DNA of 64,000 bases from an uncultured Oscillospiraceae bacterium (GTDB lineage: Bacteria; Bacillota; Clostridia; Oscillospirales; Acutalibacteraceae), in NCBI GenBank assembly GCA_900539845.1, contig UQDP01000001.1, forward strand, positions 1 through 64,000, written 5' to 3'. Shown here piece by piece: positions 8,097 to 17,134 of the stretch (position 1 is its first letter; every line of letters begins with the position of its first letter). The notes under the pieces are model-generated. The model did not search any database, was not told the origin of the DNA, and saw only the letters and a program-made list of their open reading frames with translations. The position numbers were made by a program, and so were the translations under genes.

Positions 8097-8726
8097 ATGC
8101 GCATGGAAGAAAGACTCCACGGCGGCGAGCTGTATTTGCCTGATGACGATGATATTATGGAGCTTCAGGAAAAATGTCTGGAAAAGCTTTATGATTTTAA
8201 TCTGACCCGCCCGTCAGAGGGTGAAAAACGTCAGAAAATGTTAAGGGATATGTTTGCCGAGATTGGCGAGGAGTGCTATATAGAGCCGCCGTTTCGCGCG
8301 AACTGGGGCGGGCACCATGTCCATTTCGGTAACAGAGTCTATGCCAATTTCAATCTGACTCTTGTTGATGACACGCATATTTATGTCGGCGACTGCACCA
8401 TGATAGGACCTAATGTAACGATTGCCACGGCGGGGCATCCCGTTGTGCCGAGTCTCAGAAAATACGGAGTGCAGTTCAATGCGCCTGTTCGTGTAGGCAA
8501 AAACTGCTGGATAGGAGCAGGAGCTGTGCTTCTGCCGGGCGTAACGGTAGGAGACAACTCCGTTATCGGCGCAGGAAGCGTTGTTACAAAGGATATTCCG
8601 GCAAATGTGGTTGCCGTCGGAAACCCATGCCGCGTTTTACGTGAGATAAACGAAAAAGACAAAGAGGTCTACTTCAAGGGCAGAAAGATAAACTGGGATG
8701 ATTTCAAGCACCTTGATCTTGAGTGA
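8097..8726 (+). CDS. Sugar O-acetyltransferase (maltose/galactoside type)
   Basis: A 209-residue left-handed beta-helix enzyme that transfers acetyl groups from acetyl-CoA to sugars. An N-terminal Mac domain (MLRDMFAEIGEECYIEPPF) leads into hexapeptide repeats (IGPNVTIAT, IGAGAVLLPGVTVGDNSVI). The catalytic histidine is in TAGHPV. The C-terminus ends with the usual GNPCRVLREI. An ATG two codons downstream is an alternative start. It follows the ATPase gene by 4 bp, so it is probably the last gene of the operon, although a role in the transporter is not obvious. The length matches LacA/Maa enzymes. Confidence 0.92.
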   Translation: MRMEERLHGGELYLPDDDDIMELQEKCLEKLYDFNLTRPSEGEKRQKMLRDMFAEIGEECYIEPPFRANWGGHHVHFGNRVYANFNLTLVDDTHIYVGDCTMIGPNVTIATAGHPVVPSLRKYGVQFNAPVRVGKNCWIGAGAVLLPGVTVGDNSVIGAGSVVTKDIPANVVAVGNPCRVLREINEKDKEVYFKGRKINWDDFKHLDLE

Positions 8727-8848
8727 TGACTCATGAAAAAATCGGATTTGTTTGGATATTTTGCACTTTTTTGTGCCGTTGATTCCTGCTGAATTCGTTC
8801 TGTTGCACAAAAACAGAAGCTCAAAATTATAGATATTGCTTATAGAAT

Positions 8849-8891
8849 AAATGCACTCTTTCTCTTATAATTATAAGAGAAGGGGGCATTT
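8849..8891 (+). promoter_or_regulatory. Hairpin covering the gdhA ribosome binding site
   Basis: A perfect 20-nt palindrome, TCTCTTATAATTATAAGAGA (8861-8880), is extended outward by mixed G-U/Watson-Crick pairs and by AAATGC (8849-8854) with GCATTT (8886-8891), with A8855 bulged. The 3' strand contains the AGGGGG Shine-Dalgarno and is followed by a run of six T just before the gdhA ATG at 8895. The fold would hide the ribosome binding site. The palindrome could also be a protein operator, since it overlaps a TATAAT. Confidence 0.5.
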
Positions 8892-8894
8892 TTT

Positions 8895-10250
8895 ATGAAT
8901 GCATATATAGAAAGCGTAATTAAAACAGTTGAGCGCAGAGATAATGCCAAGCCGGAATACATACAGTGTGTAAAGGAAGTTTTCCGTTCGCTTGAAAAGG
9001 TGATCGAAGCGCATCCGGAATATGTTGAGGATGATCTGCTCACACGCATGGTCGAGCCGGACAGGCTGATCACATTCAGAATAGCGTGGGTAGATGATGC
9101 CGGTAAAACAAGAGTGAACAGAGGATACCGCGTGCAGTTCAATTCCTCAATCGGCCCCTATAAAGGCGGTCTGCGTTTTCATCCCAGTGTGAATTCAAGT
9201 ATAATGTACTTTCTCGGATTTGAGCAAACTTTCAAAAATTCCCTTACCGGGCTTCCGATGGGCGGCGCAAAGGGCGGCTCTGATTTTGATCCGAGGGGCA
9301 AGAGCAAAAATGAGGTCATGCGATTCTGCCAGGCGTTTATGACCGAGCTTTACCGTCATATCGGTCCGAATATAGATGTTCCCGCAGGCGATATCGGCGT
9401 GGGCTCCAGAGAGATAGGTTTTCTTTTCGGTCAGTATAAACGCATAACGGACGCGTTTGAAAACGGAGTTATAACGGGTAAGGGCATCTCATACGGCGGT
9501 TCGCTCGTCCGCCCCGAGGCCACCGGTTTTGGAGCAGTGTATTATCTGTGTGAAGTTCTCAAACACGAACATGATAAGATCGAGGGCAAGCGTGTTGCGC
9601 TTTCGGGATTCGGAAATGTTGCCTGGGGTGCCATCAAAAAGCTGAATGAGCTTGGCGCCGTTCCGCTCACCATAAGCGGGCCGAGCGGATATGTTTTTGA
9701 TAAAGACGGTATTTGCACATCGGAAAAGATAGATTATCTTCTTGAAATGCGCGCCAGCGGCAGGGACAGGGTAGAGGATTACAGCGATAGGTTCCCGTCT
9801 GCTGTGTTCGTCCCCGGCGAGCGTCCGTGGCATCTTAAAGATATTGATATCATTATGCCATGCGCAACGCAGAACGAAGTGGATATTGAGGACGCAAAGA
9901 TCATCGCCGCAAACGGTGTGAAATACTATATAGAAGTTTCAAATATGCCTACGACCGCCGACGCGCAGGATTATCTTATGGCGCAGGAAAATATGATTGT
10001 AGCGCCTTCGAAAGCCGTGAACGCAGGCGGCGTCTGCGTATCCGGCCTTGAAATGAGCCAAAACAGTCAGCGCCTTTCCTGGTCTGCGGAAGAAGTGGAC
10101 AGAAAACTACACCAGTCCATGATTGATATTCATAATCATTCGGTTGCCGCGGCGGAAAAATACGGACTTGGCTATGATCTTGTTGCAGGCGCTAATATCG
10201 CTGGCTTTGAAAAGGTGGCGGAAGCGATGATGGCGCAAGGTATTTATTAA
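8895..10250 (+). CDS. gdhA: Glutamate dehydrogenase, NADP-type hexameric
   Basis: A 451-residue cytoplasmic enzyme interconverting 2-oxoglutarate plus ammonia and glutamate; in this group usually the NADPH-dependent assimilatory form. Substrate motifs are intact: GPYKGGLRFHPSV with the glutamate-binding lysine, LPMGGAKGGSDFDP with the catalytic lysine, and PAGDIGVGSREIG. The nucleotide-binding Rossmann motif is SGFGNVAWGA near residue 237. The length is that of the 450-residue family. It is a single-gene unit preceded by a long hairpin that masks AGGGGG, which suggests regulated translation. Cofactor preference is inferred from family membership. Confidence 0.96.
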   Translation: MNAYIESVIKTVERRDNAKPEYIQCVKEVFRSLEKVIEAHPEYVEDDLLTRMVEPDRLITFRIAWVDDAGKTRVNRGYRVQFNSSIGPYKGGLRFHPSVNSSIMYFLGFEQTFKNSLTGLPMGGAKGGSDFDPRGKSKNEVMRFCQAFMTELYRHIGPNIDVPAGDIGVGSREIGFLFGQYKRITDAFENGVITGKGISYGGSLVRPEATGFGAVYYLCEVLKHEHDKIEGKRVALSGFGNVAWGAIKKLNELGAVPLTISGPSGYVFDKDGICTSEKIDYLLEMRASGRDRVEDYSDRFPSAVFVPGERPWHLKDIDIIMPCATQNEVDIEDAKIIAANGVKYYIEVSNMPTTADAQDYLMAQENMIVAPSKAVNAGGVCVSGLEMSQNSQRLSWSAEEVDRKLHQSMIDIHNHSVAAAEKYGLGYDLVAGANIAGFEKVAEAMMAQGIY

Positions 10251-10274
10251 ATACAGCACACGTAAAAAAAATGC

Positions 10275-10303
10275 TTGACATCTAATAATTTATATATTAT
10301 AGT
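10275..10303 (+). promoter_or_regulatory. Sigma-A promoter of the rimP-nusA-infB operon
   Basis: TTGACA (10275-10280) and TATAGT (10298-10303) with a 17-nt spacer, 90 bp before the rimP start codon. It is the only clear promoter before the long co-directional gene series that reaches 19062. Confidence 0.8.
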
Positions 10304-10330
10304 ATTAGCGTAAGAATACGAACGAAAGGT

Positions 10331-10354
10331 GAGAGTGGCAGCGATGCCGCTCTC
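10331..10354 (+). ncRNA. rimP leader hairpin
   Basis: GAGAGTGGC (10331-10339) pairs with GCCGCTCTC (10346-10354) around a 6-nt loop in the 5' UTR just before rimP. A GAGAGTGG hairpin in this position is a familiar feature of rimP operons in Firmicutes (the rimP-leader motif). Its function is unknown; autoregulation by an operon product such as NusA or RimP is a guess. Confidence 0.6.
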
Positions 10355-10392
10355 ATATTCTTATGGAATACTTTTTGAAAGAGGGGCAGCCT

Positions 10393-10875
10393 ATGGCGCA
10401 AAGCGTTGCGGAAAAGGTAAAACTTATCGTTGAGCCGTATGCCAAGCAGATCTCAGTTGAAATATGGGATGTTGTTTATAAGAAAGAGGGTTCGGACTGG
10501 TATTTGCGTATTTTTATTGACAAAGACGGCGGAGTGAGCGTGGATGACTGCGTTGATTTTACGCATTTGATCACGAAACCGCTTGATGACGCAGATCCAA
10601 TACCGCAGTCTTATACGCTGGAGGTCTCCTCGCCGGGGATAGAACGCGAGCTTAAGGCGGATTGGCATTTTGAAAAATATATCGGTTCACCTGTTATGCT
10701 GCGCACGATACGCCCTGTAAACAATACGCGTGATTTTGCAGGCGTGCTAGAAAGCTATGAGAACGCAAACATAACTCTTGCGCTGAAAAACGGCGAAAGA
10801 CTGACTGTCGGAAAAAAAGAAACGTCTTATGTCCGTCTTGACGATTTTGACATAAACGATTTTAATAAAGAATAA
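10393..10875 (+). CDS. rimP: Ribosome maturation factor RimP
   Basis: A 160-residue cytoplasmic protein needed for 30S subunit maturation. It has the RimP N-terminal domain (WDVVYKKEGSDWYLRIFIDK, then the GGVSVDDC loop) and the hallmark YTLEVSSPGIERELK, followed by the SH3-like C-terminal domain. ATG 10393 is chosen because GAGGGG lies 6 nt before it; an upstream in-frame ATG at 10363 lacks a site. It is the first gene of the nusA-infB operon, 25 bp before nusA, the standard bacterial order. Confidence 0.95.
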   Translation: MAQSVAEKVKLIVEPYAKQISVEIWDVVYKKEGSDWYLRIFIDKDGGVSVDDCVDFTHLITKPLDDADPIPQSYTLEVSSPGIERELKADWHFEKYIGSPVMLRTIRPVNNTRDFAGVLESYENANITLALKNGERLTVGKKETSYVRLDDFDINDFNKE

Positions 10876-10900
10876 AACAAGAGAAAGGTTGATAGGAAAA

Positions 10901-11959
10901 ATGAGCAAGGAATTTTTTGAAGCCGTAAAAATGCTGGAAGCGGAAAAGGATATTCCGGCGGATTATCTTTACGAAAAAATAGCTGCGGCGATCGTTGTTG
11001 CCGCAAAGCACAATTATAACGGCAAGGATATCGTGCACTGTGATATAGACCCCGAAAAGGAAAAAATCAAGGTATATGTAACCAAAAATGTGGTTGATGA
11101 GATAGAAGACCCGGATACGGATATCCTGCTTGAGGACGCGCAGCAGCTGCGCAAATCCGCAAAGGTCGGAAAGACCATAGATATTCCGCTTAAGACCAAG
11201 GAGTTCGGCAGAATCATAGCGCAAAACGCAAAGCACGTTATCCGTCAGGGGATCAGGGAGGCTGAACGGGGCAAGCAGCTTGCCGAGTTCCAGAGCAAGA
11301 ATCAGGAGCTTATCACAGCCAAGATCAGCAGGATAGATCCGGTTACAGGCAATGTAACGGTTGAGATCGGCAAATCGATCGCTATACTGCCTAAAAATGA
11401 ACAGATCCCCGGAGAAGTCCTGACCGAGGGAGAAAATGTCAAGATCTTCGTTGTGGATGTCAGAGAGTCTACAAAAGGTCCGAAGATCATGATCTCACGC
11501 ACGCATCCCGGTCTTGTAAGAAGACTGTTTGAGACCGAGGTGCCCGAAATCTATGACGGGACGATTGAGATCAAATCCGTTTCACGCGAGGCGGGTTCAC
11601 GCACAAAGATAGCCGTTTTCAGCAAGGATGAAGAGATAGATCCCGTAGGCGCATGCATCGGTCCAAAGGGTCAGAGAGTCTCAACTATTGTTGACGCGCT
11701 CGGCGGTGAAAAGATAGATATCGTGAAATACAGCGATAATATCGAGGAATTTGTTGCCGCTTCTCTGGCTCCGTCCGATGTGTGCGGTGTCGAGATACTG
11801 GATGAGCAGTCCAAATCCTGCCGTGCAACCGTGCCGGACGATCAGCTCAGCCTTGCCATCGGCAACAAGGGTCAGAATGTGCGTCTTGCCGCAAAGCTCA
11901 CGGGCTGGAAGATCGATATCAGACCCGAATCGGGCTTTTATGAGGGCGCTCAGGAGTAA
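10901..11959 (+). CDS. nusA: Transcription termination/antitermination factor NusA
   Basis: A 352-residue RNA polymerase-binding factor that modulates pausing and termination. The N-terminal polymerase-binding domain covers ~1-125, the S1 domain ~130-200 (ISRIDPVTGNVTVEIG), and KH1/KH2 ~200-345 with GPKGQRVSTIVDALGGEKIDIV and IGNKGQNVRLAAKLTGWKID. It ends soon after KH2, without the acidic repeats of E. coli NusA, as in Firmicutes. ATG 10901 is preferred over an upstream TTG that overlaps the ribosome binding site. It lies in the canonical rimP-nusA-rnpM cluster. Confidence 0.96.
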   Translation: MSKEFFEAVKMLEAEKDIPADYLYEKIAAAIVVAAKHNYNGKDIVHCDIDPEKEKIKVYVTKNVVDEIEDPDTDILLEDAQQLRKSAKVGKTIDIPLKTKEFGRIIAQNAKHVIRQGIREAERGKQLAEFQSKNQELITAKISRIDPVTGNVTVEIGKSIAILPKNEQIPGEVLTEGENVKIFVVDVRESTKGPKIMISRTHPGLVRRLFETEVPEIYDGTIEIKSVSREAGSRTKIAVFSKDEEIDPVGACIGPKGQRVSTIVDALGGEKIDIVKYSDNIEEFVAASLAPSDVCGVEILDEQSKSCRATVPDDQLSLAIGNKGQNVRLAAKLTGWKIDIRPESGFYEGAQE

Positions 11960-11962
11960 GCT

Positions 11963-12235
11963 ATGAAGGCTAAGAAAGAGATCAAAAGAATGTGCGTCGG
12001 CTGCGGGCAGATGTTTGATAAGCGTCAGCTGATAAGAGTAGTAAAAAGCCCCGAGGGTGAGATCGGAATCGATCTGACCGGGAAGAAAAACGGGCGCGGC
12101 GCTTATATTTGCTGCAATCCCGATTGCCTTAAAAAAGCAAGGAAGAAGAAATCGCTTGAAAGAGCGTTTTCAGTTAAAATAGAAGATGAAATATACAACA
12201 GAATGGAAGAAGAAATAAAAAATGGAAAAGAGTAA
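11963..12235 (+). CDS. rnpM: RNase P modulator RnpM (YlxR, DUF448)
   Basis: A 90-residue nucleic-acid-binding protein of the YlxR family. Its signatures are RMCVGCGQMFDKRQLIRVV and GRGAYICCNPDCL, with CxxC-like pairs, followed by a Lys-rich stretch. The B. subtilis homologue binds RNase P RNA and modulates its activity. The gene starts 3 bp after nusA and overlaps the next gene by 14 bp, its normal position in the operon. Confidence 0.93.
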   Translation: MKAKKEIKRMCVGCGQMFDKRQLIRVVKSPEGEIGIDLTGKKNGRGAYICCNPDCLKKARKKKSLERAFSVKIEDEIYNRMEEEIKNGKE

Positions 12236-12536
12236 AATCCTTTCCATGCTCGGGCTTGCAAGGCGTGCCGGAAAACTCTCTATGGGTCATGATGCGGCGG
12301 CGGAGTCTATACGCTCAGGAAAGGCGGAATTACTGCTGCTCTGCTGTGACCTTTCAGAAAGAGCGGTGCGCGATATGCAGTTCATCGCAGGAAAATATGA
12401 TCCGAAGCTGACTGTTTTCGGCTTTGCCGATATCTCAACTGCCGAAATTTACTCGTCCTGCGGATACAGGGCAGGTATAATAACGGTGAACGATGAAAAC
12501 TTTGCCCGAAAGATCATTTCGCTTACAGGCAAATAA
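12222..12536 (+). CDS. ylxQ: L7Ae-family ribosome-associated protein (YlxQ)
   Basis: A 104-residue protein of the L7Ae/L30e/YbxF fold, which recognises kink-turn RNA. The pattern ILSMLGLARRAGKLSMGHDA and the GKAELLLLCCDLSER strand match YlxQ of the nusA-infB operon. Its start overlaps rnpM, indicating translational coupling, and infB follows after 28 bp. In B. subtilis YlxQ is reported to be a non-essential RNA-binding protein; the exact role is unclear. Confidence 0.9.
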   Translation: MEKSKILSMLGLARRAGKLSMGHDAAAESIRSGKAELLLLCCDLSERAVRDMQFIAGKYDPKLTVFGFADISTAEIYSSCGYRAGIITVNDENFARKIISLTGK

Positions 12537-12564
12537 ACAACTCATTCAAGGAGGAATTTGATAT

Positions 12565-14952
12565 ATGGTAATTAAGGTTAAGGTGTCCGATGTAGCCAGG
12601 GATTTCGGAAAGACCAATAAGGATATCATCGAAATACTCGGTGATTATTGCGGCGGACCTGCCAAAAAAGCATCCACAGTCCTCGAAGAAAACGAACTCA
12701 ATATTCTGTTTGATAAGATCACACAGCAAAACAGCGTTAAGAGTTTTGACGCATATTTCAAATCCGGCGAAGACGCAAGAAAAAAAGCGCCTAAAAAGCA
12801 GGACGAGAACCATGCCGCTCAGGCAGAAAAGTCCAAAAAGCCCATTACGGCAAAGGATAAGAAGCGCCAGAGTCAGGCGGCAATCCTTCAGATGGCCGAA
12901 CAGGCCGCGAAACGCGCCAAAGAAAAGGAAAAGAAAAAAGCGCAGCAGCAGCCGCAGGCAAGAACGAAAGGCGAGGCCCGCAGGATAGATATCCGTGTAA
13001 ACAATGTTGATCTTGAAAAATATAACCAAAAGTACGAGGATATTGCCCCTGCTTCTTCCATAGGCGATTATCAGAAAAAGCAAAAACTCAACCAGAAATC
13101 CAAGCAGTACAGAAAGAAGAAACCACAGGGCATTCACGCGCATTCCAAGAAAGAGACGGAGCAGCAGCGCCTTGCCAGAATAAAGGAACAGCGCAAGAAA
13201 CAGCAGATAAAGGTTCAGATTCCCGATGAGATAACCGTCGGCGAGCTTGCGGCTCTTTTGCGTATGACTGCCACTGAGGTCATCAAAAAGCTTATGGCGC
13301 TCGGTGTTATGGCAACGGTCAATGAGGTCATTGATTATGACACCGCGGCGATCGTTGCGGCTGAACTCGGCGCTAAGGTAGAGAAAAAGGTTGAAGTTTC
13401 CATTGAGGAGCAGATCATTGAAGAAGAGGTCGAGAACGATGAAAACGCCGTTACTCGTCCACCCGTTGTCTGCGTAATGGGTCATGTAGACCATGGTAAA
13501 ACTTCGGTACTTGACGCAATCAGACACACAGACGTTACTTCCACCGAGGCAGGCGGCATAACGCAGGCGATCGGCGCTTATCAGGTTGAGGTGAATAATC
13601 AGAAGATCACTTTCCTTGATACCCCTGGTCATGCTGCGTTTACGGCTATGCGTGCGCGCGGCGCTATGGCAACCGATATCGCTGTTCTTGTTGTTGCGGC
13701 GGACGATGGTATAATGCCGCAGACGATTGAGGCGATCAATCACGCCAAGGCGGCAAATGTGCAGATCATCGTTGCAATAAACAAAATGGATAAAGAGGGA
13801 GCGAATCCCGAAAGAGTTATGGAGCAGCTCACAGAGCAGGAGCTTGTTCCCGAAGAGTGGGGCGGCGACGTTATCTGCGTTCCCGTTTCAGCAAAAACAG
13901 GAATGGGTATTGACAAACTGCTGGAAACGATCCTGCTTGTTGCCGAGATGAGTGAGCTTAAGGCAAATCCGAACAGAGCCGCCAAGGGCGTTGTGATAGA
14001 GGCAAAGCTGGATAAGGGCAGAGGTCCTATCGCTACCTTCCTTGTGCAGAACGGTACGCTTCATTCAGGTGATTATGTTGTTGCCGGAACAGCGGTAGGC
14101 AGAGTCCGCGCGATGACGGATTACAACGGCAAAAAGCTGAATGAGGCAGGTCCGTCCGTTCCTGTTGAGATCATGGGACTTGACCAGGCGCCTATGAGCG
14201 GTGATGAATTCAACGCCGTAAAAGACGAAAAGCTTGCAAGGCAGCTTGTTGAGCAGCGAAAAGAAAAAGCCAAGGAAGAGGAATTCAAACAATATCATAA
14301 GGTTACACTTGATACCCTCTTCTCAACGCTTGAGGAAGGCATGCTCAAGGAACTTAATATCATTATCAAGGCGGATGTTCAGGGTTCTGTTGAAGCGGTT
14401 AAACAGTCGCTTCTCAAGATCGAGAACGATGAGGTAAGAGTAAAGATCATCCACGGCGCGGTCGGTGCTGTTAATGATTCTGATGTTATGCTGGCAAATG
14501 CCTCAAACGCCATCATCGTTGCCTTTGCAACAGGCGTTGAGCAGGTTGCGGCGGATAATGCCGCAAGAGACGGTATCGAGATCAAACAGTATGATATCAT
14601 TTATGATCTTATAGAGGATATCGAGACCGCAATGAGAGGTATGCGCTCGGTTAAATACCGCGATGTTGACACAGGTACTGCGGAGGTAAGGGAAGTGTAC
14701 ACGGTTTCAAGCGTAGGTTCTATCGCCGGTTCGATCGTAACGAGCGGCACGATACGCAGAAACGGAAAGATACGTGTTGTCAGAGACGGCAAGCAGCTTG
14801 CCGATACGCCTATCAAAAACCTTAAACGTTTCAAGGATGATGTTAAAGAGGTGTCCTCCGGCTATGAATGCGGTATTTCGCTTGAAAACTGGAACGATAT
14901 CAAACCGGGTGACGTTCTTGAATGTTATGTAGTTGAAGAATACAGGGATTGA
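12565..14952 (+). CDS. infB: Translation initiation factor IF-2
   Basis: A 795-residue GTPase that brings fMet-tRNA to the 30S subunit. An N-terminal IF2_N helix bundle (~1-55, [17 protein letters not shown]) is followed by a long, charged Lys/Gln-rich linker, a second IF2_N motif (~225-260, [16 protein letters not shown]), then the G domain: G1 GHVDHGKT at 306-313, DTPGHAAF, and NKMD. Domains II-IV and the fMet-tRNA-binding C2 domain ([12 protein letters not shown]) complete the protein. The start follows GGAGG by 9 nt. The 3' end abuts rbfA. Confidence 0.97.
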   Translation: MVIKVKVSDVARDFGKTNKDIIEILGDYCGGPAKKASTVLEENELNILFDKITQQNSVKSFDAYFKSGEDARKKAPKKQDENHAAQAEKSKKPITAKDKKRQSQAAILQMAEQAAKRAKEKEKKKAQQQPQARTKGEARRIDIRVNNVDLEKYNQKYEDIAPASSIGDYQKKQKLNQKSKQYRKKKPQGIHAHSKKETEQQRLARIKEQRKKQQIKVQIPDEITVGELAALLRMTATEVIKKLMALGVMATVNEVIDYDTAAIVAAELGAKVEKKVEVSIEEQIIEEEVENDENAVTRPPVVCVMGHVDHGKTSVLDAIRHTDVTSTEAGGITQAIGAYQVEVNNQKITFLDTPGHAAFTAMRARGAMATDIAVLVVAADDGIMPQTIEAINHAKAANVQIIVAINKMDKEGANPERVMEQLTEQELVPEEWGGDVICVPVSAKTGMGIDKLLETILLVAEMSELKANPNRAAKGVVIEAKLDKGRGPIATFLVQNGTLHSGDYVVAGTAVGRVRAMTDYNGKKLNEAGPSVPVEIMGLDQAPMSGDEFNAVKDEKLARQLVEQRKEKAKEEEFKQYHKVTLDTLFSTLEEGMLKELNIIIKADVQGSVEAVKQSLLKIENDEVRVKIIHGAVGAVNDSDVMLANASNAIIVAFATGVEQVAADNAARDGIEIKQYDIIYDLIEDIETAMRGMRSVKYRDVDTGTAEVREVYTVSSVGSIAGSIVTSGTIRRNGKIRVVRDGKQLADTPIKNLKRFKDDVKEVSSGYECGISLENWNDIKPGDVLECYVVEEYRD

Positions 14953-14954
14953 TT

Positions 14955-15305
14955 ATGGCAGGTTATCGTATAGACAGGATTTCAGAGGATATTCGGCGTG
15001 AGCTTATCTCTCTTATGCGCGAGCTGAAAGATCCGCGCGTTGCCGATAAAATGCTCACGGTGGTGAATGTCAAAGTTTCCAATGATTTGAGCTACGCAAA
15101 GGTGTATGTAAGTTCCATGAACGGTCTGGATGACGCCAAGGGGGCATGCAAAGGGCTTGAAAGCGCCGCCGGTTTTCTCCGCCGCGAACTCGGCAATCAT
15201 CTTCATTTAAGAAAAGCGCCGGAGCTTACCTTTGTTGCAGACGATTCCATTCAAAAGGGAATGGAGATCTTTGAGAAGTTAAAGGAAAATACACATGAGG
15301 ATTGA
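14955..15305 (+). CDS. rbfA: Ribosome-binding factor A
   Basis: A 116-residue 30S assembly factor with a KH-like fold that acts near the 5' end of 16S rRNA helix 1. The family patterns YRIDRISEDIRRELISLM, DLSYAKVYVS and LRKAPELTFVADDSIQKG are intact. ATG 14955 is used: AGGG lies 7 nt upstream, and only an unlikely TTG lies earlier in frame. It begins 2 bp after infB and overlaps nrnA by 11 bp. Confidence 0.95.
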   Translation: MAGYRIDRISEDIRRELISLMRELKDPRVADKMLTVVNVKVSNDLSYAKVYVSSMNGLDDAKGACKGLESAAGFLRRELGNHLHLRKAPELTFVADDSIQKGMEIFEKLKENTHED

Positions 15306-16239
15306 CGTTGAAAATTGCGCTCGGCTTCTCAGCGGGCAGGATAATATTCTGATACTGACGCATGCCCACCCGGACGGAGATACGCTCGGCTGTGGCTTTG
15401 CGCTCTGCCGTGCGCTTATGAAGCTCGGAAAACGGGTAAAAGTCATCAACGATGATGTTATACCGAAAAAATATGACTATCTGTTTAATGATCTGTGCTT
15501 TGAAGAGTTTAAGGAGGATTTTATTGTTGCTGTTGATGTTGCAACGGAAAATCTTTTGGGAGGTCTGCAAAGCGCATATGCAGGTAAGATCGATCTTTGT
15601 ATAGACCATCATCTGACGAATACGGAATATGCCCGCTTTTTACTGCTGAGGGATGCGCCTGCCGCGTGTGAGATCGTTTATGACGTTATCCATGCATTAG
15701 GCGCAGAGATCGATGAAAAGATCGCCTCCTGTCTTTACACCGGTATTTCAACGGATACGGGCTGTTTCAGATACGCTTCTGCTACCGCCCATTCTTACCG
15801 TGTTGCCGCAAGGCTTATCGAGCTCGGCGCAGATAACGGAAAAATCAACCGCGCTATGTTTGAAACGAAGTCTAAGACCTATGTCAATCTGGAAAGGCTT
15901 GCACTGAATGGTCTGCAGCTTTTCTGTAACGACAGGGTTGCCATTATCACCGTTACGCAGGAGATGTACGCCGCTACCGGCTCAAATGAGCAGGAGACCG
16001 AAGCACTGGCGCCGCTCACAAGGCAGATAGAGGGCGTCGAGATCGGTATAACGATCCGTGAAAAGAAGGATAAGACCTGCAAGGCTTCGCTTCGCACTTA
16101 TGAGAGTGTAAATGCAGCCGAGCTTGCCAAGTTTTTCGGCGGCGGCGGTCATTCACAGGCAGCTGCCTGCAGATTTGACTGTTCGGTTGAGGAGGCAAAG
16201 GAGCGCATCATAAAAAAATGCGCAGAGATACTCGGATGA
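15295..16239 (+). CDS. nrnA: DHH-family nanoRNase / pAp phosphatase NrnA
   Basis: A 314-residue Mn-dependent phosphoesterase that degrades 2-5-mer RNA and dephosphorylates pAp. The DHH domain shows HAHPDGDTLGCG, VAVDVA and the signature DHH of LCIDHHLTN. The DHHA1 domain near the C-terminus ends with FGGGGHSQAAAC. Overlaps with rbfA (11 bp) and truB (4 bp) place it in the translation-factor operon, its usual position in Firmicutes. Fine substrate specificity cannot be read from the sequence. Confidence 0.93.
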   Translation: MRIDVENCARLLSGQDNILILTHAHPDGDTLGCGFALCRALMKLGKRVKVINDDVIPKKYDYLFNDLCFEEFKEDFIVAVDVATENLLGGLQSAYAGKIDLCIDHHLTNTEYARFLLLRDAPAACEIVYDVIHALGAEIDEKIASCLYTGISTDTGCFRYASATAHSYRVAARLIELGADNGKINRAMFETKSKTYVNLERLALNGLQLFCNDRVAIITVTQEMYAATGSNEQETEALAPLTRQIEGVEIGITIREKKDKTCKASLRTYESVNAAELAKFFGGGGHSQAAACRFDCSVEEAKERIIKKCAEILG

Positions 16240-17129
16240 ACGGAATTATCTGTATAAATAAAGAAAGCGGCGTTACGTCATTTTCCGTATGCTCGGCTGT
16301 CAGAAGGCTCACAGGGGAAAAGAAATGCGGTCATATGGGCACGCTCGATCCGCTCGCAACAGGCGTGCTGCCGGTCATGGTCGGCGGCGCTACCAGATTT
16401 CTGGATTTTTATCCGGGCAGCGACAAGGGTTACCGTGCAGAATTTCTTCTCGGAAAAACCACCGATACGCTTGATATTACGGGAACTGTTACCGAAGAAC
16501 GCAGTGTGACCTGCGGTGCGGATGATGTGGATAAGGTGCTTTCGTTGTTCAGGGGAGTTATAACGCAGCTGCCCCCTATGTATTCGGCTGTTTCAGTGGG
16601 CGGAAAAAGGCTCTACGAACTTGCGCGGCAGGGGAAAAGTGCGCAAAGACCTGAAAGGGAAGTTTGTATAAAGCGCCTTGAGCTTGTTTCGGCAAACGAA
16701 GCGGAAAATAAATACAGCATCGATGTGTTTTGTTCCAAGGGAACTTATATACGTACACTGATTGACGATATCGGCAAAAAACTCGGCTGCGGCGCAGTTA
16801 TGACGGCTCTCACAAGAACCGAAGCATACGGTTATAAACTGACGGATTGCATGACTGTGGGGCAGCTTAAAGCTGCTGTTGACAGCAACAAGCCGGCAGA
16901 TGAGTATCTTGTGCCGGTTGAGTCAGCGCTCTCGTGTTACGATAAAATAACGGTCAGTCAGGCGCAGAGCATTCGCTTTAAAAACGGCGGAGCGCTTGAA
17001 CTTTTACGTATCAGGAATAAGCTTGAACCCGGCAGACTTTATCGTGTTTACGCACCGTCGGGGGCATTTCTCGGGCTTGGTGAGACAAGCTCGGCAGAGC
17101 TTGCAGTAAAGCGGGTTTATGTTGAATAA
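16236..17129 (+). CDS. truB: tRNA pseudouridine-55 synthase TruB
   Basis: A 297-residue enzyme that isomerises U55 in the T-loop of tRNAs. Catalytic aspartate motif GHMGTLDPLATGVLPV, then GYRAEFLLGKTTDTLD and the conserved CSKGTYIRTLIDDIG. The start is the ATG overlapping the nrnA stop as ATGA; an earlier in-frame ATG at 16218 would only add residues not found in the family. ribF follows after 5 bp, the canonical truB-ribF order. Confidence 0.96.
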   Translation: MNGIICINKESGVTSFSVCSAVRRLTGEKKCGHMGTLDPLATGVLPVMVGGATRFLDFYPGSDKGYRAEFLLGKTTDTLDITGTVTEERSVTCGADDVDKVLSLFRGVITQLPPMYSAVSVGGKRLYELARQGKSAQRPEREVCIKRLELVSANEAENKYSIDVFCSKGTYIRTLIDDIGKKLGCGAVMTALTRTEAYGYKLTDCMTVGQLKAAVDSNKPADEYLVPVESALSCYDKITVSQAQSIRFKNGGALELLRIRNKLEPGRLYRVYAPSGAFLGLGETSSAELAVKRVYVE

Positions 17130-17134
17130 TTAAT

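Noticed and set aside
7436..8104. Leftward open frame opposite the ABC ATPase gene
   Set aside because: Antisense to an intact ATPase with all motifs; no homology pattern is visible.
12523..13743. Long leftward open frame (406 codons) opposite infB
   Set aside because: It is antisense to a clear infB gene, with low-complexity Leu/Phe/Arg composition and no ribosome binding site: a shadow of Lys-rich codons.
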